From: Streptomyces chryseus
GTDB taxonomy: Bacteria; Actinomycetota; Actinomycetes; Streptomycetales; Streptomycetaceae
Assembly: GCF_014650755.1 (NCBI RefSeq)
Contig: NZ_BMVO01000001.1
Coordinates: forward strand, 310,001 to 374,000
Direction of reading: 5' to 3'
Length of the DNA: 64,000 bases
Below are positions 53,292 through 63,544 of this stretch, one piece after another. The notes under the pieces were generated by a model. The model did not search any database, was not told where the DNA came from, and saw nothing but the letters and a program-made list of their open reading frames with translations. Numbering within the stretch: position 1 is the first letter of the stretch; each line of letters starts with the position of its first letter. Made by a program: the position numbers and the translations under genes.

Positions 53292-54011
53292 TTACCCGAG
53301 CCGGGGTCGGACTCCGAGTACCGCAGTACCGACGCGTACATGTGTCGCTCCGGCGGCCACGGCCTGCTCGAGGTCCGTACTCATCCCTGCCGACACCATG
53401 TTCGCAGCAGGATGAGCCGAGCGCAGGCTGGATGACAATTCCATCAGCCGCTCGAACGCGGCCTGTTCGCGGCCCGCGTACGGTCCGGCGAGCGGCGCGA
53501 CGGTCATCAGGCCGCCGAGCCTCAGACCGGGGGCTCCGGCCACCTTCGCGGCCAACTCCTCGACACCGTCCGGTGCGACGCCGCCGCGCTCTCCCCGCTC
53601 GCCCGACTCGGCGTCCAGGGCGACCTGGATGAGGCAGTCGAGCTCGCGTTCGGCCCGTACCGCCGCCGTCGACAGCGCCGTGACGAGCTTCGCCCGGTCG
53701 ACCGACTGCACCACATCGGCATAACTCGCCACAGAACGGACCTTGTTGGTCTGAAGCTGTCCGACGAAGTGCCAGCTGACCGGCAGGTCGGCCGACTCGG
53801 CAGCCTTGGGGGCCGCCTCCTGGTCCTTGTTCTCCGCGACATGGCGTACGCCGAGCTCGGCGAGCAGGCGCACATCGCTCGCCGGGTACGTCTTGGTGAC
53901 CACGATCAGGGTCACCTCGTCACGTGCCCGTCCCGCCGCCGCGCACGCGGTGGCGATACGTTCCTCCACCCGCGTGAGATTCGCGGCGAGTTGAGCCTTT
54001 CGGTCCGTCAT
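53292..54011 (-). CDS. yggS: YggS-type pyridoxal phosphate homeostasis protein
   Basis: A PLP-binding barrel of 239 residues with no known catalytic activity, thought to buffer PLP. Seen: TLIVVTKTYPASDV with the PLP lysine (about K40), GVRHVAENKDQE, PVSWHFVGQLQTNK, VQSVDR, and the phosphate-binding end AANMVSAGMSTDLEQAV followed by VRVGTAVLG. It follows pgeF by 3 nt and precedes sepF by 139 nt, a standard dcw position. Confidence 0.94.
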   Translation of the reverse strand: MTDRKAQLAANLTRVEERIATACAAAGRARDEVTLIVVTKTYPASDVRLLAELGVRHVAENKDQEAAPKAAESADLPVSWHFVGQLQTNKVRSVASYADVVQSVDRAKLVTALSTAAVRAERELDCLIQVALDAESGERGERGGVAPDGVEELAAKVAGAPGLRLGGLMTVAPLAGPYAGREQAAFERLMELSSSLRSAHPAANMVSAGMSTDLEQAVAAGATHVRVGTAVLGVRPRLG

Positions 54012-54014
54012 GCC

Positions 54015-54749
54015 CTATCCATCCAGCCAGACATATCCGGCGAGCCGCCCCGTGGTGCGGTCGCGGCGGTACGAGAAGTGGTCGCCCGACTCCAGCGTGC
54101 AGACCGGCGACCGATGCCGGTCGCGCACGCCGAGCGCTTCGAGCTGCGCGTGCACTCCGGCGGTCACATCGACGGCCGGGGTGCCCCAGCTGGTCTCCGA
54201 CCACGCCGCGGGCACGGTCCGCGCGACCTCGGCCCGCATCCCCTCCGGCACTTCGTAGCAGCGCCCGCAGACGGCGGGCCCCGTACGCGCGGTGATACGG
54301 GAGGGATCGGCGCCCAGTGTGATCATCGCCTCGACGGCCGCCGGGACGACCCCCGCGACCAGGCCGGGCCGTCCCGCGTGAGCGGCGGCCGCGACGCCGG
54401 CGACGGGGTCGACGAGCAGAACGGGGGTGCAGTCCGCGGTGAGCACCGCGAGGGCCAGTCCGCGCCGGGCGGTCACAACCGCGTCGACGGACGGGATCTC
54501 GTCGCCCCACGGGCCGTCGACCACGGCCACGTCCCGCCCGTGCACCTGGTTCATCCAGACGACCAGGCCCGGGTCGAGCCCGAGCGACTTGGCGGCCAGT
54601 TCCCGGTTGCCGAGCACGGCGGCGGGGTCGTCACCGACCGCGCCGCCGAGATTGAGCTCCTCGTACGGAACGGCGCTCACCCCGCCCCACCTGTCGGTGA
54701 AGGCGAAGTGGGCGCCGTCCACGTGTATCGCGTCGTCCTGCACGGTCAC
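54015..54749 (-). CDS. pgeF: PgeF/YfiH-type multi-copper-like phenol oxidase or purine nucleoside phosphorylase family protein
   Basis: A 244-residue protein of the YfiH/PgeF (formerly laccase-domain) family. Relatives edit peptidoglycan precursors (removing Ser from UDP-MurNAc-Ser) or act as purine nucleoside phosphorylases; which applies here is not clear. Zinc ligands are in NQVHGRDV (H70 region), [10 protein letters not shown] and [11 protein letters not shown]. Its GTG overlaps the ftsZ stop (GTGA), so translation is coupled to ftsZ. Confidence 0.9.
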   Translation of the reverse strand: MTVQDDAIHVDGAHFAFTDRWGGVSAVPYEELNLGGAVGDDPAAVLGNRELAAKSLGLDPGLVVWMNQVHGRDVAVVDGPWGDEIPSVDAVVTARRGLALAVLTADCTPVLLVDPVAGVAAAAHAGRPGLVAGVVPAAVEAMITLGADPSRITARTGPAVCGRCYEVPEGMRAEVARTVPAAWSETSWGTPAVDVTAGVHAQLEALGVRDRHRSPVCTLESGDHFSYRRDRTTGRLAGYVWLDG

Positions 54750-55969
54750 TTCAAGAAGTCCGGGACATCCAGCTCTTCGGCCTGGCTGTCGTACGGCCGG
54801 GCCGGCGGTACGTGCGGCGGCGAGACCGGCGTGTTCGGCAGCTCGGCCACCGGTGCGGCCTCGGCCTGGACCGGAGCCGGCTCCTCGCGCTCGCGCGGCG
54901 GAACCGTACCGATGCCGCCGGCCGGCCGCGCGCTCTCCGCGGGCCGGGACGGCGCGGGCTCCTCGCGCTTGGCGGCAGCCCCCGAGCTGGCGCCCAGCAC
55001 GTTCTCGCGACGGGCCGGCGGCTGTCCGCCGTCGAAGCCCGCGGCGATGACGGTGACCCGTACCTCGTCGCCCAGGGCGTCGTCGATGACCGCGCCGAAG
55101 ATGATGTTGGCCTCGGGGTGTGCGGCCTCGCTCACCAGCTGCGCGGCCTCGTTGATCTCGAAGAGACCGAGGTCGCTGCCGCCGGAGATGGAGAGCAGCA
55201 CGCCGCGGGCGCCGTCGATGGACGCCTCCAGGAGCGGCGAGGAGATCGCCATCTCCGCCGCCGCGACCGCGCGGTCGTCGCCGCGCGCCGAACCGATGCC
55301 CATGAGGGCCGAACCCGCCTCGGACATGACCGACTTGACGTCGGCGAAGTCGAGGTTGATGAGGCCGGGCGTGGTGATGAGGTCGGTGATGCCCTGGACG
55401 CCGCTCAGCAGGACCTGGTCCGCCGACTTGAAGGCGTCCAGCACGCTGACCTGACGGTCCGAGATGGACAGCAGGCGGTCGTTCGGGATGACGATGAGGG
55501 TGTCGACCTCTTCGCGGAGCTCGGCGATGCCGTCCTCCGCCTGGTTCGCGCGACGCCGGCCCTCGAAGGTGAACGGGCGGGTGACCACGCCGATCGTGAG
55601 GGCGCCGAGCGAGCGCGCGATGTTGGCGACGACGGGGGCGCCACCGGTTCCGGTGCCACCTCCTTCGCCGGCGGTGACGAAGACCATGTCGGCCCCCTTG
55701 AGGACCTCCTCGATCTCCTCACGGTGGTCCTCTGCCGCCTTGCGGCCGACTGCCGGGTTGGCCCCGGCGCCGAGGCCGCGGGTCAGTTCACGTCCGACGT
55801 CGAGCTTGACGTCGGCGTCGCTCATCAACAGGGCTTGCGCATCGGTGTTGATCGCGATGAACTCGACGCCCTTGAGACCGACCTCGATCATTCGGTTGAT
55901 GGCATTGACACCACCGCCGCCGACACCGATGACCTTGATGACTGCGAGGTAGTTCTGCGGTGCTGCCAC
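54746..55969 (-). CDS. ftsZ: Cell division protein FtsZ
   Basis: Tubulin-like GTPase that forms the division ring. The 407-residue protein has the nucleotide-binding [11 protein letters not shown], the tubulin signature GGGTGTG at 103-109, the T7 loop region [11 protein letters not shown] (about 205), a variable Pro/Ala/Glu-rich linker from about 320, and the C-terminal peptide [10 protein letters not shown] type for SepF/FtsW contact. GTG start with GAGAGG about 8 nt upstream. The 272-nt upstream gap carries its own promoter, so FtsZ can be raised separately for sporulation septation. Confidence 0.97.
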   Translation of the reverse strand: MAAPQNYLAVIKVIGVGGGGVNAINRMIEVGLKGVEFIAINTDAQALLMSDADVKLDVGRELTRGLGAGANPAVGRKAAEDHREEIEEVLKGADMVFVTAGEGGGTGTGGAPVVANIARSLGALTIGVVTRPFTFEGRRRANQAEDGIAELREEVDTLIVIPNDRLLSISDRQVSVLDAFKSADQVLLSGVQGITDLITTPGLINLDFADVKSVMSEAGSALMGIGSARGDDRAVAAAEMAISSPLLEASIDGARGVLLSISGGSDLGLFEINEAAQLVSEAAHPEANIIFGAVIDDALGDEVRVTVIAAGFDGGQPPARRENVLGASSGAAAKREEPAPSRPAESARPAGGIGTVPPREREEPAPVQAEAAPVAELPNTPVSPPHVPPARPYDSQAEELDVPDFLK

Positions 55970-56122
55970 GTCGAAGGCCTCTCGCCTCGAGTTACGTGCC
56001 GCCGCGGGGTTGCAGCGCCGCGACGACTGATGCCGATTGGGACGGTCCGAACGCCGACCCGAACCCTAACGGTGAAGTTCAGGGTTACCAGTGTGTCTGT
56101 TCCTTGGACTCTCCGAACAGGA

Positions 56123-56152
56123 CACTAAGTCGACAAGTGGCGCACGTTCAAC
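56123..56152 (-). promoter_or_regulatory. Candidate ftsZ promoter
   Basis: On the minus strand TTGAAC (56152-56147) and TAGTGT (56128-56123) with an 18-nt spacer; the start would be near 56116 and the leader about 147 nt. Upstream there is an A-rich stretch (complement of TTTTTCTTTTC at 56172-56182). Other overlapping promoters are likely, as ftsZ in S. coelicolor has several. Confidence 0.5.
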
Positions 56153-56204
56153 GAACACGCCGAACCTCCCGTTTTTCTTTTCACCCTATGTGATCACCCA
56201 TATC

Positions 56205-56232
56205 GCTGGCCAACCAGGGTGCTGGCCAGCAC
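56205..56232. repeat. GCTGGCCA repeat and 14-bp palindrome next to the ftsQ stop
   Basis: GTGCTGGCCAGCAC (56219-56232) is a perfect palindrome; its core GCTGGCCA recurs at 56205-56212, so the two copies are 16 bp apart (about one and a half helix turns). Located 10 nt past the ftsQ stop and upstream of the ftsZ promoter. It could be a terminator or a binding site. Confidence 0.5.
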
Positions 56233-56241
56233 GTATGAGCG

Positions 56242-57048
56242 TCAACTCCCCGACACTGCGGGGGCGGTGGGCGCACTGACATTGAAGTGCCCGGCCTCCG
56301 GAGCTGCTTTCATGAGGGCTTCCAGCGCGCGCGCCTTCGCCCGGCCCTGCTCCGCGCTGCCCCAGACGACAGTACGGTCGCCGTGCAGCCCCAGGGTGAT
56401 GGAGTCGTACGAGCCGACCTGAACGGTCCGCACGTCGCCGGCGACGGACCGCGGCAGGTCGCCGGTGACCCGTACGGCCTCCCGCAGCAGCCGGTCCGCG
56501 CCGAACCGGCGCAGGCTCGGCGAGTCGCCGGACGCCAGTTCCAGCAGCGGCACGCCGGCGGGCGCCCTGGGGACCGTGGCGAACCGCACACTCTCGTCGT
56601 CCACTTCGACGAAGTCCGCGCCCTTCTTGACGAGCAGTACCGGCTTTCGTTCCGTCACTTCCAGCGCGATGGTGTGCGGCCACGAGCGGACGGCCTCCAC
56701 CGTGTCGACGCGGGGCAGCTTCCGGCGCACCCGCTCCTCGATCTCGTCCGTGTCGACCGAGATCAGCGGCGCCCCGACCGGGACGGCCGCCGCTTCCAGC
56801 ACCTCGTCGGACGTCAGGACCCGCGGGCCGGACGCCTCCACCCGCTCCACGCGGAGCCAGGAGGAGCCGTACAGCGTCCAGATGCCGCCCGCCGTCAGCA
56901 GGACCGTCAGGACCAGCGCCAGGATCAGGACGCCGCGCCCCGGCAGCCGCAGCCGGCGGCCGCCCGACGGCCCGCCGAGCGGCGGGCGGGCCGCCGACGA
57001 CCCCCGCGCCTGTCGTTCACCGCGCTGGGCGGTCGTCGGTCCGGCCAC
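56242..57048 (-). CDS. ftsQ: Cell division protein FtsQ
   Basis: A bitopic divisome protein of 268 residues: a basic Pro/Gly-rich cytosolic tail (1-38), one helix at about 39-59, a POTRA domain with SSWLRVERVEASGPRVLT and ALEVTERKPVLLV, and the FtsQ beta domain. It recruits FtsL and FtsB. GTG start with AGGAGG 9 nt upstream, 37 nt after the murG stop. In many bacteria murC would lie between murG and ftsQ; it is absent here. Confidence 0.93.
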   Translation of the reverse strand: MAGPTTAQRGERQARGSSAARPPLGGPSGGRRLRLPGRGVLILALVLTVLLTAGGIWTLYGSSWLRVERVEASGPRVLTSDEVLEAAAVPVGAPLISVDTDEIEERVRRKLPRVDTVEAVRSWPHTIALEVTERKPVLLVKKGADFVEVDDESVRFATVPRAPAGVPLLELASGDSPSLRRFGADRLLREAVRVTGDLPRSVAGDVRTVQVGSYDSITLGLHGDRTVVWGSAEQGRAKARALEALMKAAPEAGHFNVSAPTAPAVSGS

Positions 57049-57085
57049 TGCCTGTCGCCTCCTGGCACCTGCGTCGGTGGGCCGT

Positions 57086-58180
57086 TCAGCCGGCCCTGCG
57101 TGCGGCGATCGCCTCGTACACCATGCCGACGAGCAGGTCGTCGGCGTCCCGGCGGCCGAACTCGGCGGCGGCGCGGGACATCTCGAACAGCCGGTGCGGG
57201 TCCGCGAGGACCGGGATCACCTGGCTCTGCACCCACTCGGGCGTCAGCTGCGCGTCGTCGACCAGCAGGCCGCCTCCGGCGTTGACCACCGGCTGGGCGT
57301 TGAGCCGCTGCTCGCCGTTGCCGATGGGCAGCGGGACGTAGGCGGCGGGGAGCCCGACGGCGGACAGCTCGGCGACGGTCATCGCGCCCGCGCGGCAGAG
57401 CATCATGTCGGCCGCGGCGTACGCGAGGTCCATCCGGTCCACGTACGGTACCGGGACGTACGGCGGCATCCCGGGCATGTTGTCGACGCGCGGCACCTCG
57501 TTCTTGGGGCCGACCGCGTGCAGGATCTGGATCCCGGAGCGCTGGAGCACCGGCGCGACCTGCTGGATCACCTCGTTGAGCCGCCGCGCACCCTGGGAGC
57601 CGCCGGAGACGAGCAGCGTCGGCAGGTTCGGGTCGAGGCCGAAGGCGGCACGCGCCTCGGGGCGGACCCGGGCCCGGTCGAGGGTGGCGATGGTGCGGCG
57701 CAGCGGGATGCCGATGTAGCGGGCGCCGCGCAGCTTGCTGTCGGGGGTGGAGACGGCCACGGCGTGCGCGTAGCGCGAACCGATCTTGTTGGCCAGACCG
57801 GGCCGCGCGTTGGCCTCGTGGACGATGATCGGCACGCCCAGGCGCTTGGCCGCGAGGTAGCCGGGCAGGGCGACGTAACCGCCGAAGCCGACGACGCAGT
57901 CGGCCTTCGTACGCTCCAGGATCTGCTCGGCGGCCTTGATGGTGCCGCGCAGACGCCCGGGGACGGTGATCAGTTCCGGGGTGGGTTTGCGGGGCAGCGG
58001 GACCGCGGGGATCAGCCCGAGTTCGTAGCCGCGCTCGGGTACGAGCCTGGTCTCGAGTCCGCGCTCCGTGCCGAGGGCTGTGATGCCCACGGAAGGGTCC
58101 TGCCTCCGCAGTGCGTCCGCGAGGGCGAGCGCGGGCTCGATGTGGCCGGCGGTCCCCCCACCGGCGAGTACGACATGCAC
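57086..58180 (-). CDS. murG: UDP-GlcNAc:lipid I transferase MurG
   Basis: Adds GlcNAc to lipid I to make lipid II on the inner face of the membrane. The 364-residue GT28 enzyme has the N-terminal loop VVLAGGGTAGHIEPALALA, the middle VVGFGGYVALPGYLAA and HEANARPGLANK, then the UDP-GlcNAc site with VSGGSQGARRLN and MLCRAGAMTVAELSAVGLP. GTG start, 6 nt after the ftsW stop, so they are coupled. Confidence 0.97.
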   Translation of the reverse strand: MHVVLAGGGTAGHIEPALALADALRRQDPSVGITALGTERGLETRLVPERGYELGLIPAVPLPRKPTPELITVPGRLRGTIKAAEQILERTKADCVVGFGGYVALPGYLAAKRLGVPIIVHEANARPGLANKIGSRYAHAVAVSTPDSKLRGARYIGIPLRRTIATLDRARVRPEARAAFGLDPNLPTLLVSGGSQGARRLNEVIQQVAPVLQRSGIQILHAVGPKNEVPRVDNMPGMPPYVPVPYVDRMDLAYAAADMMLCRAGAMTVAELSAVGLPAAYVPLPIGNGEQRLNAQPVVNAGGGLLVDDAQLTPEWVQSQVIPVLADPHRLFEMSRAAAEFGRRDADDLLVGMVYEAIAARRAG

Positions 58181-58186
58181 CGAAAT

Positions 58187-59587
58187 TCACCGCTCTCCGG
58201 ACGGACGCTTCTTGACGCGCCGTCTCATCGTCTTCCATCTCACCCCGGCCCCTTTGCCAAGGACGGTCCTTCGCATGGCGAGGGCGGCCTTCGCAGCGGG
58301 ATCCTCTCGCGCGAAGGCGATCAGCAACCCTACGGCGAACATGGTCGGCAGCAGGGAGGAGCCCCCGTACGAGAACAGCGGGAGCGGGACACCGGCGATC
58401 GGCAGCAGACCGAGCACCGCACCGATGTTGACCACGGCCTGCGCCGTGATCCAGGTGGTCACACCTCCCGCGGCGTACCTCACGAAGGGGTCCTCCGTGC
58501 GTCCGGCCACGCGGATACCCGCATAGCCTAGAGCCGCGAAGAGGGCGAGTACCGACAGCGTCCCCGCCAGACCCAGTTCCTCACCGGTGATGGCGAAGAT
58601 GAAGTCGGTGTGGGGCTCAGGGAGTTGCCCCCATTTCTCCACACTTGCCCCCAGTCCGGAACCGAACCATCCGCCCGAGGCGAGAGCATAGATTCCGTGC
58701 ACCGCCTGCCAGCATTCACCCTTGGGACCGAGATCGGTCGCGCCGGTGCAGGCAAGCCGTGACATCCGGTTGGCGTTGTTGCTGATGAGGACGAAGCCGA
58801 CGAAGGCGGCGAAGCCGAGCACGCCTGCGAAGAGCCGGGTGGGCGCTCCCGCGAGCCACAGCAGCCCGAACAGGATCGCGGTGAGGAGGATCGCCGTACC
58901 CATGTCGCCGCCGAGCATGATCAGGCCGAGCAGCAGGAAGGCGACGGGGACCAGCGGCACCAGCATGTGCTTCCACTGGGTCAGCAGCCGCCTGTCCTGC
59001 TTGCGCGCGAGCAGGTCGGCCCCCCACAGCACGAGGGCCAGCTTGCCGAACTCGCTGGGCTGGAGCATGAAGGGGCCGCCGAGCGAGATCCAGTTCTGGT
59101 TGCCGCCGATGGCGACTCCTATCCCGGGGATCTGGACGAGCACCATCAGGAAGACGGTGACGGCCAGCAGCGGGTAGGACAGCGCGCGGTGCAGCTTGGC
59201 GGGCATCCGGGAGGCGGCGAGCAGCAGGGCGGTTCCGATGACCGCCGCGACGAACTGCTTGCGGAAGAAGTACGACGCGGGCAGCGACAGCTCCAGCGCC
59301 TTGATCATCGAGGCGGAGTAGACCATCACGAGCCCGAGCACGGTGATCAGCAGGGCGCTGCCCAGGATGAGGTAGTACGCCGTCAGAGGCCGGTCCCAGG
59401 TGCGCCGCGCCTGCTCGTACAGCCGGCGCAGACGGTTCTCGCCGGGCGGCCCGCTCAGGAACCCGCCCCGGCGGCGGGCGGCGGACGGACGGCGGGCGGG
59501 GCGCGTCCCCGCCGGCCGTGCACCCGCCGTCCCCACGCGCCCGCGCAGCACACCGCGGCCGCGCGGGGCGATGTCGTCGGCCAACAT
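58187..59587 (-). CDS. ftsW: Septal peptidoglycan polymerase FtsW (SEDS family)
   Basis: Polymerises lipid II at the septum. The 466-residue protein has a long basic cytosolic N-terminus (1-66, with PRGRGVLRGRVG), about ten helices, the conserved NQNWISLGGPFMLQPSEFGKL region with the catalytic-loop acidic residue, GGDMGTAILL, EELGLAGTLSVLALFAALGY and the end GVPLPLFSYGGSSLLPTMFA. The ATG at 59587 has GGAGGGG 10-16 nt upstream. Downstream C-terminus is basic. Confidence 0.95.
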   Translation of the reverse strand: MLADDIAPRGRGVLRGRVGTAGARPAGTRPARRPSAARRRGGFLSGPPGENRLRRLYEQARRTWDRPLTAYYLILGSALLITVLGLVMVYSASMIKALELSLPASYFFRKQFVAAVIGTALLLAASRMPAKLHRALSYPLLAVTVFLMVLVQIPGIGVAIGGNQNWISLGGPFMLQPSEFGKLALVLWGADLLARKQDRRLLTQWKHMLVPLVPVAFLLLGLIMLGGDMGTAILLTAILFGLLWLAGAPTRLFAGVLGFAAFVGFVLISNNANRMSRLACTGATDLGPKGECWQAVHGIYALASGGWFGSGLGASVEKWGQLPEPHTDFIFAITGEELGLAGTLSVLALFAALGYAGIRVAGRTEDPFVRYAAGGVTTWITAQAVVNIGAVLGLLPIAGVPLPLFSYGGSSLLPTMFAVGLLIAFAREDPAAKAALAMRRTVLGKGAGVRWKTMRRRVKKRPSGER

Positions 59588-59646
59588 CTCGTGTCCCCTC
59601 CACTCATGCGCTGCGCCGACCGGTCCGTGGCGCGGGGACCGGTCCG

Positions 59647-61065
59647 CTAGTCGCGCTCCGGAGCCAACTGGCGTACGGCGTCGGCGAATGCCTCGCCACG
59701 CTTGTTGTAGTTGGTGAACATGTCCATGGAGGCGCAGGCCGGGGCCATCAGGACCGTGTCCCCGGGCCGCGCGAGCCGCGCCGCTTCCCGGACCGCCGCC
59801 GACATCGCCCCAGTGTCGGTCCGGTCGAGGTCGACCACCGGTACTTCGGGCGCGTGTCGCGCGAGGGCTTCGCGGATCAGGGCGCGGTCGGCGCCGATGA
59901 GGACGGCGGCGCGCAGCCGCTTCGCGGACTTCTGGACGAGCTCGTCGAAGGTGGCGCCCTTGGCGAGGCCGCCCGCGATCCACACGATCGGGTCGTACGC
60001 CGCGAGGGACGCCTCGGCGGCGTGCGTGTTGGTGGCCTTGGAGTCGTCGACGTACGCGACACCGGCGACGTCCGCGACGTGCTCGATGCGGTGGGCGTCG
60101 GGGCGGAAGGCCCGCAGGCCGTCGCGCACGGCGGCGGGCTCGACGCCGTAGGCGCGGGCGAGGGCCGCCGCCGCGAGGGCGTTGGCGATGTTGTGCGGCG
60201 CGGGCGGGTTGACGTCGGAGACGTCCGCCAGCTCCTGCGCGTTCTTCTGCCGGTTCGCGACGAAGGCGCGGTCGACCAGGATGCCGTCGACGACACCGAG
60301 TTGGGAGGGCGCGGGCGGGCCGAGGGTGAAGCCGATCGCGCGGCAGCCCTCCTCGACGTCGGCCTCGCGGACCAGGTCCTCGGTGGCGGGGTCGGCCGCG
60401 TTGTAGACGCAGGCGACCTGGTTGCCCTCGTAGATCCGGCCCTTGTCGGCGGCGTACGCCGCCATGGAGCCGTGCCAGTCGAGGTGGTCGGGGGCGAGGT
60501 TCAGCACGGCGGCGGAGTGGGCGCGCAGCGAGGGCGCCCAGTGCAGCTGGTAGCTGGACAGCTCGACGGCCAGGACGTCGTACTTCTCGTCGCCGAGGAC
60601 GGCGTCGAGCAACGACACGCCGATGTTGCCGACGGCGGCGGTGCGCAGGCCGGCGGCCTCCAGGATGGAGGCCAGCATGCGCACGGTCGTGGTCTTGCCG
60701 TTGGTGCCGGTGACCGCGAGCCAGGGAGCGGCCCCGGGCCCGCGCAGGCGCCATGCCAGCTCGACGTCGCCCCAGATCTCCACGCCCGCCTCGGCGGCGG
60801 CCAGGAACAGCGGCTTGTCGGGCTTCCAGCCGGGCGCGGTGACGACGAGCTCGGTGCCCTCGGGGAGGGTCGCGCCGTCGCCGAGGCGCACGGTGACGCC
60901 GAGGGCTTCCAGTTCGGCGGCCTGGGCGCGCGAGCGCTCGTCGTCGCCGTCGTTGACGACGGTGACGTGGGCCCCGAGGCCCCGCAGCACACGTGCTGCG
61001 GGGATCCCCGAGACGCCGAGACCCGCGACGGTCACCCGCTTGCCGGTCCAGGTCGCTCCGGTCAC
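59647..61065 (-). CDS. murD: UDP-N-acetylmuramoylalanine--D-glutamate ligase
   Basis: Adds D-Glu to UDP-MurNAc-Ala. The 472-residue Mur ligase has the N-terminal Rossmann start [20 protein letters not shown], the ATP loop [40 protein letters not shown] with the carbamate lysine nearby (ADKGRI), and the C-terminal domain with [18 protein letters not shown] start overlapping the mraY stop by 4 bases. Confidence 0.97.
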   Translation of the reverse strand: MTGATWTGKRVTVAGLGVSGIPAARVLRGLGAHVTVVNDGDDERSRAQAAELEALGVTVRLGDGATLPEGTELVVTAPGWKPDKPLFLAAAEAGVEIWGDVELAWRLRGPGAAPWLAVTGTNGKTTTVRMLASILEAAGLRTAAVGNIGVSLLDAVLGDEKYDVLAVELSSYQLHWAPSLRAHSAAVLNLAPDHLDWHGSMAAYAADKGRIYEGNQVACVYNAADPATEDLVREADVEEGCRAIGFTLGPPAPSQLGVVDGILVDRAFVANRQKNAQELADVSDVNPPAPHNIANALAAAALARAYGVEPAAVRDGLRAFRPDAHRIEHVADVAGVAYVDDSKATNTHAAEASLAAYDPIVWIAGGLAKGATFDELVQKSAKRLRAAVLIGADRALIREALARHAPEVPVVDLDRTDTGAMSAAVREAARLARPGDTVLMAPACASMDMFTNYNKRGEAFADAVRQLAPERD

Positions 61066-62132
61066 TTGTCGGCCGCCCAGCCCGCGTAGAAGAGCCCGAG
61101 GCCGATGATCACGCACATGCCCTGGATGATCCAGAAGCGGACCACGACAAGGACTTCGGACCAGCCCTTGAGTTCGAAGTGATGCTGGAGCGGCGCCATC
61201 TTGAAGACGCGCTTGCCGGTCAGCTTGAACGAGCCGACCTGGATCACGACGGACATCGTGATGAGGACGAACAGGCCGCCGAGGAGCGCCATCAGGAACT
61301 CGGTGCGCGAGCAGATCGCCAGACCCGCGAGGGCGCCGCCGAGAGCGAGCGAGCCGGTGTCGCCCATGAAGATCTTGGCGGGCGAGGTGTTCCACCACAG
61401 GAAGCCGAAGCAGGCGCCCATGAGGGCGGCGGCGACGACCGCGAGGTCGAGTGGATCTCGTACGTCGAAACAGGCTTCGGGGTTCGTCAGGCTCGGCGCG
61501 TCGGCGCACGACTCCTGGAACTGCCACAGGCCGATGAAGGTGTACGCGCCGAAGACCATCACGGACGCGCCGGTGGCCAGACCGTCGAGGCCGTCGGTGA
61601 GGTTCACACCGTTCGACATCGCGAGGATCATGAACAGCGCCCAGACCACGAACAGCACCGGGCCGATGGACCAGCCGAAGTCCTGGACGAAGGAGAGCCG
61701 GGTGGACGCCGGGGCGTTGCCGCGCACGTCCTTGAACTGCAGGGCCAGCACGGCGAACGCGACGCCGACGATCAGCTGTCCGGCCATCTTCGCCTTGGCC
61801 CGCAGGCCGAGCGAACGCTGCTTGACGATCTTGATGTAGTCGTCGAGGAAGCCGACCAGGCCCATGCCCGCCATGAGGAAGAGCACCAGCAGACCGGAGA
61901 CGCTCGGCTTCTCGCCGGTGATCACCTTCGCCAGGGCGTACGCGATGAGCGTGGCCAGGATGAAGGCGATGCCGCCCATGGTCGGCGTACCGCGCTTGCC
62001 GTGGTGGCCGCGCGGACCGTCGTCCCGGATGAACTGCCCGTATCCCTTGCGGGCCAGCAGCTTGATCAGCAGCGGAGTGCCGATCAGGGTCAGAAAGAGC
62101 CCAATGGCTCCCGCGAAGAGGATCTGCCTCAT
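61062..62132 (-). CDS. mraY: Phospho-MurNAc-pentapeptide transferase
   Basis: Forms lipid I from UDP-MurNAc-pentapeptide and undecaprenyl phosphate. The 356-residue, ten-helix protein has the signature [17 protein letters not shown], the catalytic acids in GFLDDYIKI and [12 protein letters not shown], and [12 protein letters not shown]. Its ATG overlaps the murF stop. Confidence 0.97.
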   Translation of the reverse strand: MRQILFAGAIGLFLTLIGTPLLIKLLARKGYGQFIRDDGPRGHHGKRGTPTMGGIAFILATLIAYALAKVITGEKPSVSGLLVLFLMAGMGLVGFLDDYIKIVKQRSLGLRAKAKMAGQLIVGVAFAVLALQFKDVRGNAPASTRLSFVQDFGWSIGPVLFVVWALFMILAMSNGVNLTDGLDGLATGASVMVFGAYTFIGLWQFQESCADAPSLTNPEACFDVRDPLDLAVVAAALMGACFGFLWWNTSPAKIFMGDTGSLALGGALAGLAICSRTEFLMALLGGLFVLITMSVVIQVGSFKLTGKRVFKMAPLQHHFELKGWSEVLVVVRFWIIQGMCVIIGLGLFYAGWAADK

Positions 62133-63544
62133 CGGCCGGTGACCTCACCCTCGGTCCGGTGGTCGAGGAGCGCCTGCGCGACCCGCTCGAGACCGACCGA
62201 CCTGGAAGCCTTCACCAGCACGACGTCTCCCGGACGCAGCTCACTGCGCAACAGGTCGACCGCCGCCTGCGCGTCGGACACGTGCACCGACTCCTCACCC
62301 CACGAACCCTCGTTGTAAGCGCCCAGCTGCAGCCAGGACGCTTCCCTGCCCCCGACTGCCACGAGCTTGCTGACGTTGAGCCGGACGGCGAGCCGTCCGA
62401 CCGCGTCGTGCTCGGCGAGCGAATCGTCACCCAGCTCGGCCATCTGTCCGAGCACCGCCCACGTACGACGCCCCTGACCCATGGCCGCGAGCGCGCGCAG
62501 GGCGGCTCGCATGGATTCGGGGTTCGCGTTGTAGGCGTCGTTGACGACTGTCACGCCGTCAGGACGCTCGGTGACCTCCATGCGCCAGCGGGACAGCGTG
62601 CCCGCCTCGGAGAGCGCGGTGGCGATCTCGTCCACGGACATGCCCAGCTCATGGGCGACGGCGGCCGCGGCGAGCGCGTTCGACACGTGGTGCTCACCGT
62701 ACAGCCGCATGGTCACGTCACTGCACCCGGTGGGTGTGTGAAGGATGAAGGCAGGCTGTCCGTTCCCGGTCAGCCGGACGTTCTCGGCCCGTACGTCCGC
62801 ATCTGCGTCTTCGCCGAAGAGCAGCACGCGGGCCTTGGTGCGGGACGCCATGGCCCGTACGAGCGGGTCGTCGGCGTTGAGCACGGCCACGCCGCCCGCG
62901 TCGGCGGCCGGCAGCGCCTCGACCATCTCGCCCTTGGCCTCGGCGATCTGCTCGCGGCCGCCGAACTCGCCGATGTGGGCGGTGCCGACGTTCAGCACGA
63001 GGCCGATGTGCGGCGGGGTCAGCCCGGTGAGGTACCGGATGTGGCCGATGCCGCGGGCGCCCATTTCGAGGACCAGGTGCTCGGTCTCCTCGGTGGCGCG
63101 CAGGGCGGTCAGCGGCAGGCCGATCTCGTTGTTGAGGGAGCCGGGCGTCCAGACCGTGGGCGCCTTGTGCTGGAGCAGCTGGGCGATCAGGTCCTTGGTG
63201 GACGTCTTGCCGGCCGAGCCGGTGAGGGCGACGACCTTCGTGCCGAGCCGCTCGACGACGGCGCGCGCCAGGGCGCCCAGCGCCTCGGTGACGTCGTCCA
63301 CGACGACGGCGGGCACGCCGACGGGCCGGGTGGCCAGCACGGCCGCCGCGCCGGCGGCGACGGCCCGCTCCGCGTAGTCGTGGCCGTCGACCTTCTCGCC
63401 GGCGAAGGCGGCGAACAGGCTGCCGGGCTCCACCTCGCGGGAGTCGATGACGACGGGCCCGGTGACCTGGAGGCCGCTGTCCGGTATGTCGTGCGACTGC
63501 CCGCCGGTGATGCCGGCGATCTCTGCGAGGGAGAGTGCGATCAC
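62129..63544 (-). CDS. murF: UDP-MurNAc-tripeptide--D-Ala-D-Ala ligase
   Basis: Completes the UDP-MurNAc-pentapeptide. The 471-residue ligase has the N-terminal domain with [20 protein letters not shown], the ATP loop [38 protein letters not shown] and a C-terminal domain with [20 protein letters not shown] start overlapping the murE stop by 4 bases. Confidence 0.97.
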   Translation of the reverse strand: MIALSLAEIAGITGGQSHDIPDSGLQVTGPVVIDSREVEPGSLFAAFAGEKVDGHDYAERAVAAGAAAVLATRPVGVPAVVVDDVTEALGALARAVVERLGTKVVALTGSAGKTSTKDLIAQLLQHKAPTVWTPGSLNNEIGLPLTALRATEETEHLVLEMGARGIGHIRYLTGLTPPHIGLVLNVGTAHIGEFGGREQIAEAKGEMVEALPAADAGGVAVLNADDPLVRAMASRTKARVLLFGEDADADVRAENVRLTGNGQPAFILHTPTGCSDVTMRLYGEHHVSNALAAAAVAHELGMSVDEIATALSEAGTLSRWRMEVTERPDGVTVVNDAYNANPESMRAALRALAAMGQGRRTWAVLGQMAELGDDSLAEHDAVGRLAVRLNVSKLVAVGGREASWLQLGAYNEGSWGEESVHVSDAQAAVDLLRSELRPGDVVLVKASRSVGLERVAQALLDHRTEGEVTGR

